Part shown: one piece after another, positions 18,759-27,987 of the stretch | Numbering within the stretch: the first letter of the stretch is position 1 | Layout: every line of letters starts with the position of its first letter | DNA from: Candidatus Gallitreponema excrementavium | GTDB lineage: Bacteria; Spirochaetota; Spirochaetia; Treponematales; Treponemataceae | Assembly: GCA_017694795.1 (NCBI GenBank) | Contig: JADIMM010000037.1 | Location: forward strand, 1-58,280 | Length of the DNA: 58,280 nucleotides | Direction of reading: 5' to 3' | Notes under the pieces: model-generated | Told to the model about the DNA's origin: nothing | Database searches by the model: none | The model's input: only the letters and a program-made list of their open reading frames with translations | Translations under genes and position numbers: made by a program

Positions 18759-21254
18759 TCAGGAATTCGGAATATTGAATGACAACACGAATTCCCAACT
18801 GGATCCGCCGCTTGAACTGTGTTTCCATTCTGGAATTCCGTTTTTAACCGTAAAGCAGTTTGCCATCATAAGCCTGAATGGGAATTGCTGTATGGTAAAC
18901 CTTATACCGGGGCCGAAACTGAAATAAAAGGTATTATCAGTCCAGCTTTTTGTAAACATCTGGCTAATTGTGGACCAGGTTGCAGCTGAATCAAAAAAGA
19001 AATCAAAAGCCAACAATCCGGGAACAACAGGAATTCTCAACTCAGTGTATGTGCTAAAAAGAGCCTGTCCCACAGTAGAACTGCTTTCACTGCTCCATCC
19101 CCTACCTACAAACATACCGTCTACCGAAAGCTTGCTGGAATCACTGATATTCATTCCATTTGCAGGATAAATCAATGACACACCGACATAATTTGCAAGA
19201 ACACCCTTAAAATTAAATTCACCGATATTAGTATTCCACAAGGGTATGTAACCTTCCAGTTTTGTATCGGCCCTGAGGAAATACTCCAGCTCAATTTCCG
19301 GGAAAAGTCCCTGCCAGGAAACCTGCTGACTTGCAAACCAGCCCTTGGATGGATCAAAACTCAAATCCCTTGCATCAAACGAAACCCTGGTCCAAATCGA
19401 GTTATCCCATGTCCATGCCTTTGATTTATCCCTAACAACCTTGTCAACAGGTCTGTACTTATTATGGTCATAAAAATTCCTTACTAAGCCGAAAGTCAAC
19501 CCCCCAGTCCAAGTAATATCAGAGAATTTGGGTCTCCATCTGTACCCCACTGTTGCCCCGGAAGAAAAGCCCCATTGCTTGTACTGCATCAGATAACTGT
19601 CCGGTATTGTACCAGCAGTTTCGTATTCATCCCAAGTGTCATAGGGATCAGGTGGAATATTGTTATCCTCCGCATTATCCCAGTCGGAATCGCTGAATAT
19701 CTTTCCTGTTGTGTCCTGTCCTGCATACAACACTGAATGATAAACCGCCAGACTTACAGCAAGGGAAATCGGCTTTCCTGCAAGCCAAGACTCCCCGAAA
19801 GACAGTGACAGCGACTGTTGTGTAGGGGAAAGCGTAAGACTTGATGATAAAGACTGCCCATAACCCATAAAATTTGTTTCTGCCCAAGAAGCAAATACGG
19901 ACACAGGGAATGAATTGGCATCAGTTATTCCGGAAAAAGTAACCCCAAACTGTACAGATGCAGTATTCTGTTCTTCAACATCCAGAATAAGATTTACAAG
20001 AGACGGATCCGACCCCTGTACAACATCAGGCTGAATGGCTGAAAAATATTGGAGATTATATAAGTTCCGCATTCCACTTAATACTTTGGAGTTTGAAAAA
20101 ATATCCCCGGTTTCAATGTCAAACTCCCTGAGAATAACATGGTCTTTTGTTTTTTCGTTACCCCTGATAAAAATATTTTCGATATGACTTCTTCCCCGCT
20201 CCACGATTATGATTTCGCATCCGATTTGCCTTCTTTCGTTATCCCGTTTCATCTCCGGTGCAATGTAATTGCTTGTATAACCACTGTTGAAATAAACATC
20301 GGCAATTCCCTGGAAATCCGCCTGAAACTGTGTAATGTTGTAAACATCCCCCGGTTTGAGCTTTGTTGCCGCCAGGAGCTGTTCATCGGTAAAAATCTCG
20401 TTTCCGTCAAAACTGTAACCACTGAAAGTATAAGGCTCACCTTCCTTTATGACAAATTTAAGCGAAACCAAATCCTTTCCGGGTTCAGTCTCTGAATCAG
20501 TCTCCCGTATTACAGAAACAATCTCTGCATCTGCAAATCCCCTTTCGTTGTAATATCTGAGTATCGCAGTCTTATCCAGTTCAACCTGGGACTCCTTAAA
20601 AGCACCATTTTGGAACAGACCCGGTTCCTTGAGAGACATAACCCTCTTTAAAGTCTTATCTGTAACGGAAACATTTCCCTCAAAACTTATTGAACTGATT
20701 GTTGTCTGGCGGCCCTCATCAATATTGAATACTACAATTTTTCCGCCGTTCCCATCATCCCGCTCGGAACCAGTAACCCTTATATTTGTAAATCCCTTCT
20801 CTAGATACAAATCCCTGATGGCCCTTTCGTCCATCTTTAATTTTGTATAATTATATATATCTTTTTCCTTTATTGTTATGGCGGACAGAATATCAGATCT
20901 CCTGACCTTTGAATTTCCAACAAGCTCAATAAAGGATACAACCGGTTTTTCCTGAACAATAAAATTCAGGATTACAGTATTATAATCATCATCGCCCTTT
21001 ACCGCTGCGGTTTCAATATTATCAAAATAATCCAATGCAAAAAGTGCCCCTAACAACTCCTGGTAAAGCTCATATGTAAAAACCTGTCCCTTGTAGGGTT
21101 TTGTAATTCCATCTAAATCTGATTTAGAAATATTTACCAGTCCCTCAAAATCAATTGACTTTATGGTCTTTCCAACCCACCATTCTCCTTCCTGTGAATA
21201 AAGCCCAAACAGGAAGAAAAACATCAAAATCAATGAGAAAATCTTAACACGCAT
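18759..21254 (-). CDS. bamA: Outer membrane assembly factor BamA
   Basis: Inserts beta-barrel proteins into the outer membrane. The protein has 831 residues. A signal peptide is followed by about five POTRA modules (residues 25-420; repeated forms such as VGNSKVRRSDILSAI, FEGNVSVTDKTLKRVMSL, FDGNEIFTDEQLLAATKLKPG and IRGNEKTKDHVILREFDIETGD). The barrel takes up the rest, with alternating aromatic strands (FGLVRNFYDHNKYRPVDK, TRVSFDARDLSFDPSKG) and an aromatic-ended last strand (WEFVLSFNIPNS). The start has a GGAG site. It lies between tamB and skp in one leftward run. Confidence 0.95.
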   Translation of the reverse strand: MRVKIFSLILMFFFLFGLYSQEGEWWVGKTIKSIDFEGLVNISKSDLDGITKPYKGQVFTYELYQELLGALFALDYFDNIETAAVKGDDDYNTVILNFIVQEKPVVSFIELVGNSKVRRSDILSAITIKEKDIYNYTKLKMDERAIRDLYLEKGFTNIRVTGSERDDGNGGKIVVFNIDEGRQTTISSISFEGNVSVTDKTLKRVMSLKEPGLFQNGAFKESQVELDKTAILRYYNERGFADAEIVSVIRETDSETEPGKDLVSLKFVIKEGEPYTFSGYSFDGNEIFTDEQLLAATKLKPGDVYNITQFQADFQGIADVYFNSGYTSNYIAPEMKRDNERRQIGCEIIIVERGRSHIENIFIRGNEKTKDHVILREFDIETGDIFSNSKVLSGMRNLYNLQYFSAIQPDVVQGSDPSLVNLILDVEEQNTASVQFGVTFSGITDANSFPVSVFASWAETNFMGYGQSLSSSLTLSPTQQSLSLSFGESWLAGKPISLAVSLAVYHSVLYAGQDTTGKIFSDSDWDNAEDNNIPPDPYDTWDEYETAGTIPDSYLMQYKQWGFSSGATVGYRWRPKFSDITWTGGLTFGLVRNFYDHNKYRPVDKVVRDKSKAWTWDNSIWTRVSFDARDLSFDPSKGWFASQQVSWQGLFPEIELEYFLRADTKLEGYIPLWNTNIGEFNFKGVLANYVGVSLIYPANGMNISDSSKLSVDGMFVGRGWSSESSSTVGQALFSTYTELRIPVVPGLLAFDFFFDSAATWSTISQMFTKSWTDNTFYFSFGPGIRFTIQQFPFRLMMANCFTVKNGIPEWKHSSSGGSSWEFVLSFNIPNS

Positions 21255-21297
21255 GTAATCTCCTAATATTTAATCTGATATCAATATCAGTGTAATT

Positions 21298-24200
21298 TTA
21301 ATACGTAAAACTCCAGGATAGGGATATCGAAGTATCAGGAACCCCGTATGTCTCCCTGAAAGTATCCAGCTGGGGGGCAAATTTCCACCGTAAATCAAAG
21401 AAAGGCGTATTCATTTCAAGACCGGATTCCAACTGGAACCTCAATCCCCCCCAGGTGTCCGTCGCAGGACTGTTCTCATCATAGTACAGATGGAACATTC
21501 CGTCTAGATATATATTAGACCCCAAATACTTACCTAAGTAAACAGTTGTACCGTCTAAAAAGTTACCGGGTTTTATTTCTTCTTTACTTCCGGCATATAA
21601 AATGGCATTCTGCAAAAGCATTGTCCTCATGGAAAACAAATCAAGATGCAAAACATCCATCAGCTTTTGTTCCAAAACCCTTGTAATACCCATCTGTGTA
21701 AAAATATCACTGGTAGAAGCAACCACATCACGCCAGGACAACGAAACTGAATCAGTGGAAGTACTGCCTAAAACATCGGAAACAGTGATTCTTGCCAGCA
21801 AAGCCATAATTTCGGCCTCGGACCTTGGGGGGACGGAACTTATCCTGGGTACAAGAGTACTAAGTCTTTGATTCTCCGCAGAAAGAATGATTTTAACATT
21901 TTCTTTGTTATCCCTTTCCCTGATTTCGGCTGAAAGGGAAATTATGGGATCAAAATTGTTCTGATTTCCGTTTACTTCTATTCTTCCTTCCCTAAGATAA
22001 AAATTGCGGCGGAAGTAAAAAATCTCCCCTCCTTTTAAGTCAGCAGCCCCTTTCACATAAAAAGCACCTTTTGTTCCATCCATCTGGAAATTAAAATCTT
22101 CGGTTGCCCTCAATGTAGCCCGTATCACAGGTAGTTTTTTAGACGGATAAAGAAAATCCACATGGGGGCCAAGACTGATAGTTAAATCGCATAAAACATC
22201 AATATCCTGGGAATCAGATTCTGTCTCTAAATTATTTGAAAGACAGATACTTCCGTCATTAAGGAGTATATTTCCGCTTATATCAAACCTTGAAGGATTA
22301 ATCTTCAGGTTAAGATCGCAGGAAGCCTTCCCGTCAATTTCTACCCCCAGAAGTTTTACAGCTGCCTTGACTTCCTGGCTTTGCATTGTGGAAACATCAA
22401 TAATCACATCCCCAAATTGCCAGCGGTCAAAAATAAGCTGAACTTCGGTCCATACATTAGTTTTTGTTTCAGAAGTCTGTATCACAACGGGTCCCAGGGA
22501 AATTGTATTTCCTGAAATATTGGCATTAACATCAAAGGGACCGAATTTTTCGTCTATGTAGTCCGGAAGAATCATAACAGTATTAAGGGCATACAGATCC
22601 CCTGAAAATTCCGGATCAAAAAGAAAACCTCCCACGGCAAAATCCCCGAATATATGTCCTTTTTCAAACACAACTTCGGGAAGCCCAAGAAACTTCCATG
22701 TTTTGGATAAATCCAAGTCCACATCCCTAACATCAAGGAAAAAAGTATCGGCGTTAAGAGAACCGGACAGGTTAAACACAAAGGGGGTTCCGGGACTTCC
22801 GGAAGCCATAATCCTCATATCATCAAACAAAGTACAGGAAAAGCCTCTGTTTACTCCGGCAAAAAGTTCCGTCCTCCCTTTCTTACGGTTTAGTTGAACC
22901 GGTAAATCCTGTTCCAAATCCTCACCGGAAAGCTTAATTTCTGAAAAAAGAACCGAAACCTCTGCAGAATTCAGCATATTATCAAGACTTTGATTTTCTG
23001 CGGCGGTCATTGAAATATTAATTTTTGATGACAAGTCTGATCTTCCGATACTTCCGGCGTAATCACCGTTTATATCGGCTGAAAAATCTGTAAGTGAAAA
23101 AGACCCTGAAAAATCTTTAAGATACTGCCCCCCGTAAGACAGGTTGAAACTAGACAAAAATATCTCATTTTCCTCAAGTACAGCCTGCAGGTCACCCAGA
23201 AGAATCATTTCACCGATTTTTACCGAAACATTTTCTATATTTAGGTTTGCAAAAAGAGAATCCGGTGTTCCAGAAAGGATAAAATCACCTGTTATTGAAT
23301 CAGAAGGACTCTGCCCCCGGATAAAACGCCCGAAAGGAAAAGAACGGACAGCCGTATTGCAGGAAATAAACATTTTATCCCGGCTGTAAAAACTCCCCCC
23401 GCCTGAATTTGAAAGCATTACATCAATGGAAACTGATTCCCTTCCCTCTTCATCCGATAAATTCCCGTTAAGCTGAATAAGACGCAGACTGCTTTCCATA
23501 TCCCAGGAAACTGACAGCCCCCCTAAAAGGGAAGATAAATCATCCTGGTAACTCATTTCCTCCAGGTAGAAACCACCCGGGTTTGCCCCCCCCTTTGATG
23601 AAAAATAAGGAACTACCGGCATCAGCCCGGAGGACTCGGTAGCAGAAAGGTTGTTGATTGTTACAAGCCAGTCTTTTTTATTGAAAAAATAAAAATCCGT
23701 ATCTGTGGTTATTGCAGGAATGTATTCACCTGCCGGAATCGGCAATCCTTCAAGAATAATTTTGCCCGAATAAGCCTTACCCGGATTTTTTACGGCAGAA
23801 ACATAAAGCCCGTAGTCTCCATAAACAGAAAGCCGGTTTCCGTCCTGTACCATTCCGTTCAAAGAATAAGGTATGTTGTTTACATACAGATTGCTCGAAA
23901 ACATTATGTCCTTAAGAGTTGTCTCAAAGGCAAAGTCACCACCCAATGTCAAATTCCCGTAACCCATCGAAACGTTTTCGAGTTTGAAAGAACTACCGTT
24001 ACCGGAGGCCGAAAGAAGAAGATATTTTGAGTCATCTGTAACATCTGCAAAAATCAATCTTGTACAGTTAAAAGCGGTATTTTCCATATCAGAAGTAAAA
24101 TATACCTCGGTAGTTAGGGCCATTGGAGACAAATCAGGAATTATACTGCGGTCAAACGACCGGGGAAGAAATGCCTCAATGGATTTTATTATAGCTGATG

Positions 24201-25788
24201 CAGATAGACTATCAACTCCACCGTACAGCTCAATATAATTGCCATCATCTTCCGTTATGATTACACCGTCTGCAGTAATATTTCCCATAAGTCCGTAATC
24301 AATTGCATCAAAATTCATGCCGTTAAAGCTGAAATCAAGGGAATTTGTCCCCGGTGTAAGGTTAAGCTCCAGAGCAGAGAAAAGAGCCTCCCCGACGGCA
24401 AGTTCAGGAAGAAATAAATAGCAGCCGCCTCCGGATTTTTCAATATAAAGTTCCCCGCCGGCAGTTGCCCCGGACGGCAAGGCTATGCCGGAAAAAAACA
24501 AGGTTCCCTCGGGTACAACCGGAAGTGCAGGTCCCGATTCCGGCCCCGGAATAAGGATTACTCCTTCGTACCTGGCATTCCCGATACCTGTATTTACCTC
24601 CATTTTGTTTACATCAATCCGCTGGTTGTTCCCTTCAAGGGCAATTTCTGCATTTCCGGACCCAGGGATAAGAGTTGACGGGAGATAAACCGAGAAATCG
24701 CAGTTATAAGATGGAGTTTTAAAATCCTCCAGCATAAAGTGGGCCTCACCGCTTACTGTTATATCCCTCAAACCACTAAAACCATTGGCGGACCTGTTTA
24801 TGCTGATAAAACTAAAGGGAGAAGCATTTTCAGTTTGGAAACTTAAATCAACAAACCTTGAATTAAGATCCGCAATCAAAACAAATTCAACCGGTACAAG
24901 GTTCTGCACAGTGCGGAATTCCATTCTACCGTTGTTATAGGCACCTAAAAGCTTAATTTTTTCCAAGGAAAAACCGGGAAAATTAATCCTGTCTATTACA
25001 AGATTAAGGGTGCCTTCCTTAAGGGAAGAATCAGAAAAAAGCGAAATTGTAAAAAATGAATTTACCGGCGTAAGCCCCCCGGTTTCAAAAGTTTTGTATC
25101 CGGCAGACCCCTTGGTTTCCAAAATACACCCGGAATTTCCCAGGGACCCAGAAAGCAGGTCCAGTCCTACGGAAAAAACACCGCCGGAAGTCCTGTATTC
25201 CCCTGTAAAATTCTTTACTGTGATTTTAATCGGTGTATCATATTCCTTTAATAAACCGGAAATGATTTCATCAGAAATTTCTTTAGATGCCCCTTCCTCA
25301 GGATTTACGGAAACCGGAGAAACATTCGTACCGGGATCTTCAGAATTCTTTCCAGAAAAACTTCCGTCCCCACCCCCTCCAAACTTTGAAATTCTTTCGG
25401 CAATATGGTCATTCAATGTATCTGACCAGGCAAGTGTTCCACTATTCAGGAAGAATTCCTCAAAAGCCAAATACGGCTTTTCCCCGATTAATTTTGCGGG
25501 ATTATACTTTACCGAAAAATTTCTTACAAAAAGAAGCCTTGTCCCTGAAGATACATCATGAACTTCCACATCCCTCAGGGTAATCTGCTTAAAAATGGAC
25601 GGGGACATACTGCTATAAGAAATACTCAACCCGCTTACATCCTCTATCATGGAAAAAAACTGATTTTTTGCCCTTTCAAGGCTTTCCATAGTCTGCCTGT
25701 AAACAGGCATATAAACGAGAAAAATCCCGCCCAGGATGAGGAAAATAAGAAATATTTCTACTGCAAGCTGCAATTTCTTCTTTGTCAT
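21298..25788 (-). CDS. tamB: TamB-like translocation and assembly module protein
   Basis: 1,496 residues. A single N-terminal membrane helix (about 8-28) anchors a very long periplasmic beta-helical body rich in Ser, Gly and Asn. The C-terminal 400 residues carry the DUF490/TamB signature (GGEIFYFRRNFYLREGRIEV, SLSAEIRERDNKENVKI, VPPRSEAEIMALLA, then SLSWSFTY at the end). TamB-type proteins work with BamA-family barrels and are also linked to lipid transport to the outer membrane. It lies 43 bases upstream of bamA, so the two are probably co-transcribed. ATG 25788 was preferred over TTG 25797. Confidence 0.9.
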   Translation of the reverse strand: MTKKKLQLAVEIFLIFLILGGIFLVYMPVYRQTMESLERAKNQFFSMIEDVSGLSISYSSMSPSIFKQITLRDVEVHDVSSGTRLLFVRNFSVKYNPAKLIGEKPYLAFEEFFLNSGTLAWSDTLNDHIAERISKFGGGGDGSFSGKNSEDPGTNVSPVSVNPEEGASKEISDEIISGLLKEYDTPIKITVKNFTGEYRTSGGVFSVGLDLLSGSLGNSGCILETKGSAGYKTFETGGLTPVNSFFTISLFSDSSLKEGTLNLVIDRINFPGFSLEKIKLLGAYNNGRMEFRTVQNLVPVEFVLIADLNSRFVDLSFQTENASPFSFISINRSANGFSGLRDITVSGEAHFMLEDFKTPSYNCDFSVYLPSTLIPGSGNAEIALEGNNQRIDVNKMEVNTGIGNARYEGVILIPGPESGPALPVVPEGTLFFSGIALPSGATAGGELYIEKSGGGCYLFLPELAVGEALFSALELNLTPGTNSLDFSFNGMNFDAIDYGLMGNITADGVIITEDDGNYIELYGGVDSLSASAIIKSIEAFLPRSFDRSIIPDLSPMALTTEVYFTSDMENTAFNCTRLIFADVTDDSKYLLLSASGNGSSFKLENVSMGYGNLTLGGDFAFETTLKDIMFSSNLYVNNIPYSLNGMVQDGNRLSVYGDYGLYVSAVKNPGKAYSGKIILEGLPIPAGEYIPAITTDTDFYFFNKKDWLVTINNLSATESSGLMPVVPYFSSKGGANPGGFYLEEMSYQDDLSSLLGGLSVSWDMESSLRLIQLNGNLSDEEGRESVSIDVMLSNSGGGSFYSRDKMFISCNTAVRSFPFGRFIRGQSPSDSITGDFILSGTPDSLFANLNIENVSVKIGEMILLGDLQAVLEENEIFLSSFNLSYGGQYLKDFSGSFSLTDFSADINGDYAGSIGRSDLSSKINISMTAAENQSLDNMLNSAEVSVLFSEIKLSGEDLEQDLPVQLNRKKGRTELFAGVNRGFSCTLFDDMRIMASGSPGTPFVFNLSGSLNADTFFLDVRDVDLDLSKTWKFLGLPEVVFEKGHIFGDFAVGGFLFDPEFSGDLYALNTVMILPDYIDEKFGPFDVNANISGNTISLGPVVIQTSETKTNVWTEVQLIFDRWQFGDVIIDVSTMQSQEVKAAVKLLGVEIDGKASCDLNLKINPSRFDISGNILLNDGSICLSNNLETESDSQDIDVLCDLTISLGPHVDFLYPSKKLPVIRATLRATEDFNFQMDGTKGAFYVKGAADLKGGEIFYFRRNFYLREGRIEVNGNQNNFDPIISLSAEIRERDNKENVKIILSAENQRLSTLVPRISSVPPRSEAEIMALLARITVSDVLGSTSTDSVSLSWRDVVASTSDIFTQMGITRVLEQKLMDVLHLDLFSMRTMLLQNAILYAGSKEEIKPGNFLDGTTVYLGKYLGSNIYLDGMFHLYYDENSPATDTWGGLRFQLESGLEMNTPFFDLRWKFAPQLDTFRETYGVPDTSISLSWSFTY

Positions 25789-25900
25789 AACCGCCAAAAA
25801 AACTTTATACTTCCCAATTCTTACTGATTATGATAGTATGTCCTAGTTTAATCATACCAAATAAAGCTAAAATATCATAGTAAAAACCGGAGTCAAATAT

Positions 25901-26485
25901 ATGATTTTAACTGATTTTATTGTATTTGAGGGTATCGACGGAGCCGGGACTTCAACACAGTTAAATCTTATTTCACAGAAGCTGGGAGAAACAGTCTGGG
26001 TCACTGCCGAACCGACAGACTCCCCGATAGGACGATTAATCAGGGAATTCCTTAAAGGAAAATTTTCCCTTACTGAAAATACAGTCACCAGGCTTTTTGC
26101 CGCTGACAGGGAAGAACATATTTACGGTGAAAACGGAATTATCAGCCATTTAAAACTTGGTAAAAAGGTTTTCAGCGACCGTTATTTTTTTTCAACCTTT
26201 GCATACCAATCCTCCCCAATAATGAAAGAACAGAACCGGACATTTCCTTACCCCCAGCATCTTTTTTTCTTTGACATAAAACCCGAAATATCCCTTTCCA
26301 GGATCCAGTCTCGTGACGAGAAAGAAATATACGAAAAAGAGGAAATCCTTACCCGCACATATGAGAAATACCTGGATGCCATTATGGAAGGCCGGAAAGA
26401 AGAACCAGATATGAATGTGCATGTTATAGACGCCACCCTGCCTATTGATGAAGTAAATGAAAAAATTTTGGGAATTCTGTTTTAG
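25901..26485 (+). CDS. tmk: Thymidylate kinase with altered P-loop
   Basis: Phosphorylates dTMP to dTDP. Family features: FIVFEGIDGAGTSTQ at the N-terminus, EPTDSPIGRLIREFL, the DR(Y) motif at FSDRYFFSTFAYQ, and FFFDIKPEISLSRIQSRD-type LID region (about 120-140). The Walker A normally reads GxxGxGKST, but the Lys is Thr here (GIDGAGTST). 194 residues, slightly short. It diverges from tamB. A GGAG site lies eight to nine bases upstream of the ATG. Confidence 0.88.
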   Translation: MILTDFIVFEGIDGAGTSTQLNLISQKLGETVWVTAEPTDSPIGRLIREFLKGKFSLTENTVTRLFAADREEHIYGENGIISHLKLGKKVFSDRYFFSTFAYQSSPIMKEQNRTFPYPQHLFFFDIKPEISLSRIQSRDEKEIYEKEEILTRTYEKYLDAIMEGRKEEPDMNVHVIDATLPIDEVNEKILGILF

Positions 26486-26544
26486 AAACCGGCCCTTTGT
26501 TAAATTTCTTTTTATTTTTGCAAAAAGAACCGATAATCAGGTTG

Positions 26545-27162
26545 ATGAGAAGAACCTTTTTTGCTGTAACTGCTTTTATCCTGATAACAGCCTTGTATCC
26601 TTTTAAGGCACACCCTTATTATGTCCAGTTTAAAGAGCAGTACTACAGGTTGTACCATATCCATTACAACCAGTATCCCGATGACATAATGGAGAACATA
26701 TACTGGCTTGAAAAGGCTGTGGCTGCAGATTTTTGCAATCCCCTTTACGCTGTTGCCAAAATCGAGGACAAAACCCAGTGGGAAAAATACAGATATCTTT
26801 TTATGATGCATCTTAACCTTAAACTTTCAGAACAACATCTTAGACTGGGGGTAAAATGGGATAAACAGGTTGCTTATTTCTACAACGCTCCCTGGAAAGA
26901 ACAAAATCTTGAATGTCTGAAAAAAGCGGAAATATGTTACAATGCAGCCGAAAAATACTGGCAGGAAGCCCTCCTCTGGGCTGAAAAAGCCAATCAAAAA
27001 AAATTCCAGTTTTTGTTCCTCACCGATGTACAAAACTGGGAAGACGATGCCTTTAAAATCAAGGAAGGAAAACTTGACTACGGAAAAACAATTTCACGGG
27101 AGCTTATGCGGTTGGAAAAAGTCCGTGCCGACTTTGAAGCCATGGATGAAAACACATATTAA
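26545..27162 (+). CDS. Exported protein of unknown function
   Basis: About 205 residues. A hydrophobic N-terminus (FFAVTAFILITALYPFKA) looks like a signal peptide or anchor. The mature part is helical, aromatic and Lys-rich (YYVQFKEQYYRLYHIHYNQY, then YNAAEKYWQEALLWAEKA, a TPR-like helix). No family was recognised. The start at ATG 26545 was chosen since the frame from 26497 adds a stretch that overlaps the spacer after tmk. It lies 59 bases after tmk on the same strand. Its 3' end nearly meets the converging comF gene. Confidence 0.6.
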   Translation: MRRTFFAVTAFILITALYPFKAHPYYVQFKEQYYRLYHIHYNQYPDDIMENIYWLEKAVAADFCNPLYAVAKIEDKTQWEKYRYLFMMHLNLKLSEQHLRLGVKWDKQVAYFYNAPWKEQNLECLKKAEICYNAAEKYWQEALLWAEKANQKKFQFLFLTDVQNWEDDAFKIKEGKLDYGKTISRELMRLEKVRADFEAMDENTY

Positions 27163-27167
27163 ATCCT

Positions 27168-27938
27168 TTAATCATAGAAAAGCACCACGGCTTCCACACG
27201 CCCTGCTCCAAGGCCCTTTAAAACCTCTGCACAAGTTTCCAGAGTTGAACCGGTTGTCATAACATCGTCGACAAGCAGAACCTTACTGCCGTTTCCGATT
27301 TTCTTTTTGCCGGTTACGGAAACTTCAATTTTTCCCTTAAGACCGTTTATACGGTGCAGTCTGTCCAGTTTTTTCTGCTGAAGATAATTCGTCCTTCTTA
27401 AAGCCGGACAATTTTCAACCCCGTAAACTCGTTCAAGAATCCGGCATAAATCATCAATCTGGTCCCAGCCCGTACTGCGGATTTTACCCTTTCTGGGGGG
27501 AACAGGAACGATGGTATAACAAGGGAAAAACATCTTGATTATTATTCCAAGGATTTCAGCAGGAAAGAAAACAAGATTCCTCTCTCCTGAAAGTTTCCAG
27601 GAAGTCATAAAATTCCTTCCCCACCCCTGGTAAGGGAAAAGCGGGAAAGCCCTGTCAAGGTAAGAAAAATACAGGTTTTTTCCACATTCGGAACAAATTT
27701 CATGCTTTGAAACCAAAGGCCTCCCGCATTTAAGGCACCTACCCTTTTCTGAGAAAACCAGGGTTGCCGTCCTTGTTAAAAGGCCAGTACATGAAACACA
27801 CAAACCGCCGAGAAAAGCATTTTTTCCCACGGAGAAAATTCCTTTCCCGCACAAAAAACACTGTGACTCTTTCGAATACAACGACAGGATTTTCCCTGCT
27901 TTGAACCTCAGGTTTTCATAAAAATATAAACGCTTCAT
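27168..27938 (-). CDS. ComF-family phosphoribosyltransferase-like protein
   Basis: 256 residues. The N-terminal third has CxxC pairs (CFLCG, CVSC, CLKCG, CSECG), a double zinc-ribbon of the ComF type. The C-terminal half has TIVPVPPRKGKIRSTGWDQ (a basic loop) and the PRPP-binding loop KVLLVDDVMTTGSTLETC. ComF proteins take part in DNA uptake in competent bacteria, where they act after entry, but the family is also found in many bacteria without known competence, so the role here is open. It lies 49 bases downstream of mutS in the same direction. Confidence 0.88.
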   Translation of the reverse strand: MKRLYFYENLRFKAGKILSLYSKESQCFLCGKGIFSVGKNAFLGGLCVSCTGLLTRTATLVFSEKGRCLKCGRPLVSKHEICSECGKNLYFSYLDRAFPLFPYQGWGRNFMTSWKLSGERNLVFFPAEILGIIIKMFFPCYTIVPVPPRKGKIRSTGWDQIDDLCRILERVYGVENCPALRRTNYLQQKKLDRLHRINGLKGKIEVSVTGKKKIGNGSKVLLVDDVMTTGSTLETCAEVLKGLGAGRVEAVVLFYD

Positions 27939-27987
27939 AATGAATTTCTAATCAAAAAAATTCATTATGCTACTTTTTTTGTTTATA

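Noticed and set aside
27168..27938. ComF-like gene as evidence of natural competence
   Set aside because: The family is found widely in non-competent bacteria and no other competence genes are present in the window.
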